From NCBI RefSeq assembly GCF_964275005.1, contig NC_092688.1:25534934-25598933 (forward strand): DNA of 64,000 nucleotides, written 5' to 3'. Positions 57,001 to 64,000 of this stretch are shown here, piece after piece. The position numbers and the translations under genes are program-made. The stretch is from Diadema setosum. Its lineage: Eukaryota > Echinodermata > Echinoidea > Diadematoida > Diadematidae. Each line of letters begins with the position of its first letter. The first letter of the stretch is position 1. The notes beneath the pieces were generated by a model that was given only the letters and a program-made list of their open reading frames with translations, did not search any database and was not told the origin of the DNA.

Positions 57001-58200
57001 ATGGCAGCCAAGTTCGATGCTGCAGAGTTTGTGAAAGACGTCACTCTTGGTAGATTGAGAGGGTTAGTGAAAGCCCAATTGATTGAGGTTGCAACTCATG
57101 TAGATGCTGATATCAGAGAATGTAGTAGAAAGAAAGAAATCTTTGCAGTTCTGGTGAAGAAGCTTGAACTGGGTGGTGTAGAAAATGAACACACAGACCA
57201 GAGTGAGAGTACAGATGAGATTGAGAGCGCAGGTAGAAAAACTGCTCAAAGTACTACTGCTAGACCTAGTGAGATGAGGGTAGATTCCACACAACTAGAA
57301 CTGGCTAGATTGGAGTTAGAGAAAGAAAAAATGAAGGCAGAAAATCTGAGACTCGAACAAGAGTTAGTGCAACGTCAAATTGAGTTGACCCAGGCCCAGG
57401 CCAGTAGCGTCCCAGGGGATAGGCCTAATGTTACTATGTCGAGACCAAAGACGCCTGACATTGCAAAAATGGCAAACACAGTCCCCCGCTTTGATGAAGA
57501 GGATGTAGACTCTTTCTTTTTCTCCTTTGAGAGAATAGCTAGGAATTTGGAGTGGGAGAAGAAATATTGGTCTATGATAGTACAACAAAAGCTCACAGGC
57601 AAGGCACATTCAGTAGTGTCTGCTCTCTCGGATGAGGAGGCAAATAACTATGACACAGTTAAGGAAGCAGTCCTTCTTGCCTATCAGTTAGTCCCAGAAG
57701 CCTACAGGCAAAAGTTCGAGAAGAGGTTCGAGAAGAGGTTCGAGACAGACCTACGTAGAGTTTCAGAGAGAAAAAGAAATTCTGTTTGATCGATGGGTTC
57801 GATCAATGAAAGTAGATCTCACTTATGAAAGCTTGAGAGAGATAGTGTTGATGGAGGAGTTCAAGAAATCGACACCTCCAGATTTGAGAACATATTTGGA
57901 AGATCGAAGAGTACATGATGTAAAGAGTGCAGCAGTCACCGCTGACCAGTATGAGTTGACACATAAAGTGAAAACAAAGAGTCCTGAGGGAAAGAGGAAG
58001 TTTGATCAGTCGAGAAATCCTGACACTCAAAAGTGGCACAGTAGTCATAGTGAACGCAGGGATAACGTAAAGACTGAATCACAGCAAGAGCGACCAAAAT
58101 CGCCACGGCCTCAATACAAAGAAGTGAAATGCTTTTTCTGTGGGAAAACGGGTCACATTAAGTCCGAATGTAGGCGATTGCTGGAACAAAATGAAGCAAA
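57001..58200 (+). other. Gag-like part of the LTR element
   Basis: The region codes for a charged coiled-coil stretch (LARLELEKEKMKAENLRLEQ), a retrotransposon-gag-like segment (NLEWEKKYWSMIVQQKLTGK) and, near 58,131-58,172, a zinc knuckle CFFCGKTGHIKSEC. It belongs to the fossil element and is not a host gene. Confidence 0.8.
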
Positions 58201-58439
58201 AGAAAAACAAAAGCAAAAAGCAACACATGGTTTAGTCCATGCAGACACACGTACACAGAACAGTTCAGATACTGAAACAAAAGAGAAACAGTACCAAGCA
58301 GCCACCAATGGTTTTGTAAAGTCAAGTGAAAGTGATGAACAGCGTCATCCAAATGTTGTGAAAAGCAGTGTCTCAAAAATGACAGATACGTGTTCGAGTG
58401 GTGTGGATAAAAAGTACAAGGACTTCATTTCCAAGGGTA

Positions 58440-60937
58440 CAGTTACCATTGCTGAATTTAGAGTACCGGTTGTCATCCTTCGTGATACTGGAGCTACACA
58501 GTCCCTCATGGTAGGAGATGTGAAGAGTATGCCCATAGACTGTAACACGGGTAGAAAGGTACTGATACATGATGTCAACGGAGGAACACAGGCGGTCCCT
58601 CTATTCCGAGTGAATTTGGATAGTGGACTGATTTCAGGGGAAGTGATTGTGGGAATTGTTCCATTTCTCCCTATGGATGGAGTTTCCTTTTTGCTTGGTA
58701 ATGACCTTGCAGGAGGTCGAGTGAGTGTCCTTCCGGTTGTTTCTGAAGTCCCAGTGTACGAGCAGGAAACTGAAAAACTTGTCGATGAATTTCCAGAAGT
58801 ATTTCCAACATGTGCTATCACCAGGTTTCGAGCAAGTGAAGCAGAGCGTGAGAGAAAGGAGTCTGAAAGTGAAATTTCTCTTGGTGACACATTCTTTGGA
58901 AAGGTGACTAGTGAAGGTGAAAGAGAACAAAGTTGGGAGGAAGGTGTGTTCAGTCAACCGGCTTTAATCAAAGCACAGATGGAAGATGAGGAGTTGTTGA
59001 AGTTGAGAGAGGGTGCATTGACTGTAGATGAGGCGAAGGGAGTGCCAGAATGTTTCTATGTAAAGTCTGGTGTTTTGATGAGGAAATGGCGTCCTCCAGA
59101 TCGTCCCGCAGATGAGGACTGGACGGTTGTCGACCAGATAGTTGTTCCTCCGCCGTATCGAAAGGAAATTCTACGTCTTGCACATGAAATTCCAATGGCC
59201 GGACACATGGGTGTCAAGAAGACTTTGTGTAGAATCAGAACTCATTTCTTCTGGCCCAAGATGAGAAAGGATGTGTCTGAATTTTGTCGAACGTGTCATG
59301 AATGTCAAGTGGTAGGAAAACCACAACATGCCATTAGACCTGCGCCGTTGATTCCTATTCCGGCTTTTGAGGAGTTATTTAGCCGTGTGATGGTAGAAGA
59401 CGTAGGTGCAATTGTGAGTGAGAGTGTCGTACACAGTGCTGAGAAAAGTGCAGAAGAGTTTGAACATGATGCTCCAGATTTTCAGAGTGTGAGTTTCAAG
59501 CCAGGAATGATTCCGCGAGTAGAGAACTCAAAGGCACTAGAAAATCCAGAGTTACTGCTCAGTCATCTGTCTGATTCGGAGAGGCAAGATGTTGTCGACA
59601 TCTTCCAGGAATTTCCGGAGGTTTGCAGTGATAAATTAGGCTGTGCGAAAGACACTGTTCATACAGTAGATGTTGGTGAAAATGCACCCATTAAGCAGCA
59701 TCCATATCGGATTCATCCTGCTAAGAGAGAACAGGTGGATAGGGAGATAGATTTCATGCTTGCAAATGGAATCATAGAGCCTAGTAACTCAAACTGGAGT
59801 TCCCCAGTAGTGCTAGTCCCAAAGGCAGACGGAACGTCCAGGTTTTGTATCGATTACAGGAAGGTCAATACCATAACCAAGACTGATTCGTTTCCGCTTC
59901 CTTTGATTGAGGAATGTATTGATCGGGTAGGAAGTGCTGAGTATGTCAGCAAATTGGATTTGATGAAAGGGTATTGGCAGGTGCCATTAGACAAAGATGC
60001 AAGAGAGATCTCGGCGTTTGTCACGCCCTCCGGGTTATACCAGTGTCGTGTCATGCCCTTCGGGATAAAAAATTCCCCCGCAACTTTTCAACGGATGATG
60101 AATCGAGTTATTGCTGGTCATGATAACTGTGTTGTCTATATAGACGATGTGTTGGTTTTCAGCAATACGTGGGAGGAGCATGTTGCTCATCTTCGAGAGC
60201 TGTTCCAGAGGTTGTCACATGCAGGACTCGTGGTGAATCTGGCCAAATGCGAGTTCGGGAAAGCTTGTGTGACTTACCTAGGTCACAAGGTAGGCCGAGG
60301 TAGCGTCGCACCACGAGATGCCAAGGTCCGAGCCATCGTGGACTTCCCAGTGCCGTCATCGAAACGGGAGCTTCAGCGCTTTTTGGGAATGTGCGGATTC
60401 TACCGGAGATTCGTCCCCAACTTCAGTCACCTGGTGGTGCCCTTGACGGACCTGTTGAAAAAGGGTACAACGTTCCAGTGGTCGGCGAGCTGCCAGGATG
60501 CGTTCCAGAAGCTGAAGGCCGTCCTCATGAATGATCCCGTGCTCATCGCACCAAACTTCGAGAGGAGCTTCCAGCTGGCTACGGATGCTAGTGACCGAGG
60601 AGTAGGAGCCGTGCTACTTCAGGATGACGACAACGGACACAGCAAACCCGTGTGTTTCTTCTCCAAAAAACTGAATCGCCATCAGCAAAAGTATTCAACT
60701 GTGGAGAAGGAATGCCTCAGTGTCGTTCTAGCCGTGCAACATTTCGAAGCGTATTTGGACGGTGGAAGAGACATCGTGGTGTACACTGACCATAACCCAT
60801 TGACATTCTTAGAACGCTTCAAGCACAAGAACCAGCGTCTCTTCCGTTGGAGTTTGATTCTCCAACCGTACCCACTGAGAATTGTGCACATAGCAGGAAA
60901 GGACAACAAATTAGCAGACGCTTTGTCGCGAGTTTGA
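58440..60937 (+). other. Pol-like part of the LTR element
   Basis: Protease (RDTGATQSL near 58,482), integrase-type zinc-binding region (HEIPMAGHMGVKKTL ... CRTCHEC, about 59,183-59,313), reverse transcriptase (ANGIIEPSNSNWSSPVVLVP, KLDLMKGYWQVPL, VYIDDVLVF, about 59,700-60,290) and RNase H (TVEKECLSVVLAV, YTDHNPLTFLERF, DALSRV) can be read. Family and order fit Gmr1-like Ty3/gypsy elements. Confidence 0.88.
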
Positions 60938-62590
60938 AACTGTGCACGCGCTGATAATGTTGCCGAACGATAACAATCTCAAATCTACAGTGAAACCTAC
61001 ATCAAGCTGAACATTTCAAACAAGACTCAAAACAGACAAGAAACTGATGTTGATATTTTTTGTATATGACAAAGTATACAGGTGCTTATGTATTTTCGTT
61101 CAGTTTTCTTCCTTTCCCAAGGATCTGTGAAGGAAGAAATTGTATTTATGTTAATCATGTTTGTTTTAAGCGAAAACAGTATACAGTATGTGAGTGATGC
61201 TAGGAAGTATGAGAAAGTACTAGTACACACATCGATATTCTGTCTTTATAAGGAGACATCGCTTGAAAAATTTAATGATGTGTTACACGCCAAGCATTGT
61301 ATGATACAGTTGTATTTTGAAAACCCAACATTACAGGAAGCGCCAGGATACAACATCTGTGGTGTGTAAGATTAGAGTGAAAGTTGTGCTTTAGTTGCAC
61401 ACTTCTACCTGTATTGTGATTTCATTCAATGTACCAAAGAGTCAAAGGATTCAGATTTGTATATACCGATACGTTACCGAGTTAATGCTAGCAAATGCAA
61501 AAAGAGTATAGCAAAACACAACCGACTAGTCACAGGAAAACTGTTGATCAAATTTTCAGATGTCAACCGATTTGTGTTAAAACAAAAGAATTTGTGTTGT
61601 TTTGTATAAATGAAAAAGTGTTGAGTGACAGGCATAAAGAAGCCAAGATGTTATAATGTCACTTTTGTAAATTAATAACCTATTATGTATTTCGTTACAG
61701 AGTGACAGCGTCACATTTGTGTGTCGAGTATGATCTCGATATTTTCCAGAGTTTGCACATACAACATCTTATCGCGTGACAGTACATATGTGTGAAGGGA
61801 CAAAAAGAAATGTCCGATGGTTAAAATTTTGTTGTTGTTTTGGCTAACTTATGACGCAGAGTCGACATAAGTATAAGATGTATTAGCAAGTACATTGAGT
61901 CGATGTACACGTGAGTTGACGTGTATGAATACGATTTTGTTATAATCAAGAAATGTGTGCTGTTACCACATTCAGTGAAACTCCAGTGAAAGTTTGTGTT
62001 GGAAAAACAGACATATCTTTGCAACAGTCAGAACAATTTCAGGAAGAAAGTGTATGTTTGGTTTCCACATTTAAAGATGAAGTGTATGTGTTACCAAAAA
62101 ATATATATATATTATGCCTGAAGTTTATTGGTCAAATATGTGAGGATATACTTACAGTCGAGACTACCAGAAAGCACAGTCTCAGTCAAAATATTGATAC
62201 TACTGGAGAAATGATTGATTACATCTGGTGTATTCTTTCCAGATTATGTGCACCCGTATGTGCACCCGTTGAAAACAGTTTCACTTCACATGTGAATTAC
62301 TGTAGACTGTTGATTTGTGTATTTACATGTTTTGTAGGGGGCTTGTCAAGTTTCATATATTGTTCTAAAAGTGGACAATTGATGCCGGAGTGGACTGATT
62401 CTGATAAGGCTCAAAATCTGTAATAATAAGTGTAGTATGTCAGGTGAGGTTGTGAGAAAACAACACAAAACTATTTGAGTTTGTAATCGTGTAAGCTGAA
62501 TAGTACGCACGAACAGTGAAGCAAGCCTTACAACGAAGGTGTTTATAGTCGAAAAGTTACATTCATAACTTTCCTCTTGTTGGGGGGAGG
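60938..62590 (+). other. 3' non-pol region of the LTR element
   Basis: This is about 1.65 kb between pol and the 3' LTR. A 156-codon open frame (61,953-62,423) shows no domain that I recognise and has one hydrophobic stretch. I would not call it an envelope gene. A polypurine tract lies at 62,581-62,590. Confidence 0.5.
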
Positions 62591-62785
62591 TGTGACGGAG
62601 AACCGTGATGTGCCTTGGTGAAACCAGGGTGGGGTGTAATAAAAGTGTCCATTCGGGACATGAGAGTTGGAGTTGGCAAACATGGCGTGAACAGTTGCAG
62701 TCATTCGGTGCTGATCCAAGAATGTTTTGTCGGTGTATGACAGATGTTATGTCGGTGCTGACGGGTGTTCTGTTGGTGCATGACA
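62591..62785 (+). repeat. 3' LTR
   Basis: A 195-bp repeat, apparently identical to 56,208-56,402. It is followed directly by the target duplication ATGCC. Confidence 0.92.
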
Positions 62786-62790
62786 ATGCC

Positions 62791-63800
62791 TTTCATGGTG
62801 CTGGCTGAAGTTGAAAATTTGAGGATGTCTCCAAGAGCAGATGGACCAAGAAGTATCTAAACCATGAATCATGCAGAATGTGCTATGACACAGTCTGTGC
62901 CTCCAGAAGTTTGGCGTGGATGACTTCAATCAGGAAAAATTCCTGCTTTACCCTCGTAGAGACTTGATACAATATATCCAGAGAACGAACCTCGTAAACT
63001 CTCGCAACCTAATTTGTGCCTCTTATACCCATGAATATGATATACTAGTATTAGATTGTAGATATTTCAAAAGGGTTTTTTACATGCATAAATCGTTCAA
63101 TTATTATAAAATGCTTCGAGCTTCCTACACCAACGGTAGCCACAAAATTCATTATCATGCTGAAAAGCAAGAAATGCAAAAGTCATTATTTCTGGAAGAA
63201 TTTAGAACTAATTCTCCCCTGTGTACAGCTTTAAAGTGTTGTTTCTTTTAAAAACACGTGCAGGAAATGAGCCTAGAAAACATTTAATTATCTAAGTGAC
63301 TATCCCATGAATTATTAGAGTATATAGGGCTAATATTGTAAGTTCTTACAACCAAATCGTCTAAATGGGGCACTATTTAGTCACTCAGACACAGGTTTGT
63401 TTGTTTTTTAAGTCATTTGTTTTTAACATCAAAATCACATGATTTCCCATTCACAAATTTTACCCAAACGTTATGCTTTTAGAGGAATGTTTCACATGGC
63501 AGCCTTTTTGCATTTCAACACAACAGTGTACCTACAGGAGAGGAAACACTTCCGCTCACGCAATATTTAATGAAGTGATTGACTTATACATGATCGTTTC
63601 AGCATGCTTGGGTCATTACAGATCTTACAGCACCAAATATGGTCAAAATACTTCTTGAATTTCAAGAGTGGCGACCAATACAGATAATCCAATATTACAG
63701 AATGTATAAGCCCTATGTGTGTTGGTGTGTTTTAAAGAATGTACACTGTACGCCAACATAAACATTGATATGTCTAAAAGTTGCTTGTAACCAGAGATAT
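62791..63800. other. Right flank of the LTR insertion, no gene recognised
   Basis: This continues the sequence interrupted at 56,202. The 111-codon open frame at 62,916-63,251 has no recognisable domain. It is AT-rich. Confidence 0.4.
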
Positions 63801-64000
63801 TAGCTGAAAAGCAGACATTTTGAATTTTAAGAAGGCAGCCTTGAAAGTGATCTGCAATTTTAGGGATGGGAAAAGTGCACCTGAATGTTCAACATCATGA
63901 GCCCGGTTTATGCCCGAAATCAAAATGTGAACTGTCTGTATTGCGTACATCATGAGATATGGGTCAAAATATACATTCAGTTACGGCGGCCATTTTGAAT
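63801..64000. repeat. Inverted copy of the CGCCATTTTGAAT repeat, cut by the window edge
   Basis: It ends tgagatatgggtcaaaatat ... cggcggccattttgaat, the reverse complement of the unit seen at 54,100-54,150. With the array at 53,965-54,750 it brackets about 9 kb in inverted orientation. Confidence 0.7.

Larger units (their letters stand above)
56208..62785 (+). mobile_element. Young Ty3/gypsy LTR retrotransposon, Gmr1-like domain order, broken
   Basis: The ends are two 195-bp LTRs starting TGTGACGG and ending CATGACA, flanked by ATGCC (56,203-56,207 and 62,786-62,790). A polypurine tract, TGGGGGGAGG, abuts the 3' LTR. Parts in order are a gag-like region, a CCHC zinc knuckle, a DTGA-type aspartic protease, an integrase-type HHCC zinc-binding region, a reverse transcriptase with YIDD, and RNase H. 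Integrase-type sequence ahead of reverse transcriptase is the hallmark of the Gmr1 group within Ty3/gypsy. By eye the LTRs look identical, so insertion was very recent. It looks broken, with about two breaks. Confidence 0.9.

Noticed and set aside
61953-62423. 156-codon frame in the LTR element considered as an envelope gene
   Set aside because: It has no signal peptide, fusion-peptide or recognisable envelope feature. Gmr1-type elements are not known for one.
62916-63251. 111-codon plus-strand frame
   Set aside because: No domain, no splice or promoter support, and ordinary AT-rich composition. A chance frame is most likely.

Overview
The window is AT-rich animal nuclear DNA. It has short exons with GT-AG borders, large introns, abundant transposons and microsatellites, and no bacterial-style operons. 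The domains (CUB-like, SRCR, WSC, sushi/CCP) and the mix of LINEs, tRNA-derived SINEs, hAT- and Tc1-like MITEs and a Gmr1-like LTR element fit a marine invertebrate deuterostome. An echinoderm is the most plausible host, but this is inference and no species marker was seen.

The backbone is a tandem array of at least three paralogous genes, all on the minus strand. Each would encode a type I membrane receptor. The middle copy (gene A, about 22.4-36.6 kb) is the most complete. Reading 5' to 3', its exons give a CUB-like domain, one SRCR domain split over two exons, a WSC-like domain, one sushi domain, two Ser/Thr-rich stalk exons, a transmembrane exon and two cytoplasmic exons. The left copy (gene C, 0.5-16.6 kb) shows only the ectodomain exons, and its membrane and tail exons would lie off the left edge. 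The right copy (gene B, 44.0-46.5 kb) shows only the membrane and tail exons. No signal-peptide exon was found for any copy. The tail keeps a set of tyrosine motifs in A and B: two YxN, one YxxM, one ITIM-type and one ITSM-type. That would suit a signalling, perhaps immune-type, receptor.

The duplication also covers intergenic DNA (about 15.2-25.2 kb against 35.6-46.5 kb). One copy therefore serves as an empty site for insertions in the other: a 968-bp Tc1/mariner-like MITE, a 220-bp element with 8-bp duplications, an 84-bp snap-back hairpin and a SINE. Different LINEs invaded different introns of the paralogues. In gene A one LINE is nested inside another of opposite strand.

From 9.3 to 14.1 kb a hAT-like element split a LINE and carries an internal satellite with a roughly 1-kb higher-order period. 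From 47.8 to 54.7 kb lies a block of satellites and foldback DNA: a repeat carrying RFX/X-box-like palindromes, a large inverted-repeat element, a 40-50-bp minisatellite, and an array in which a small hAT-like MITE has become part of the satellite unit. From 56.2 to 62.8 kb sits a young Ty3/gypsy-type LTR element with apparently identical 195-bp LTRs, a 5-bp target duplication and a Gmr1-like domain order. It looks broken.
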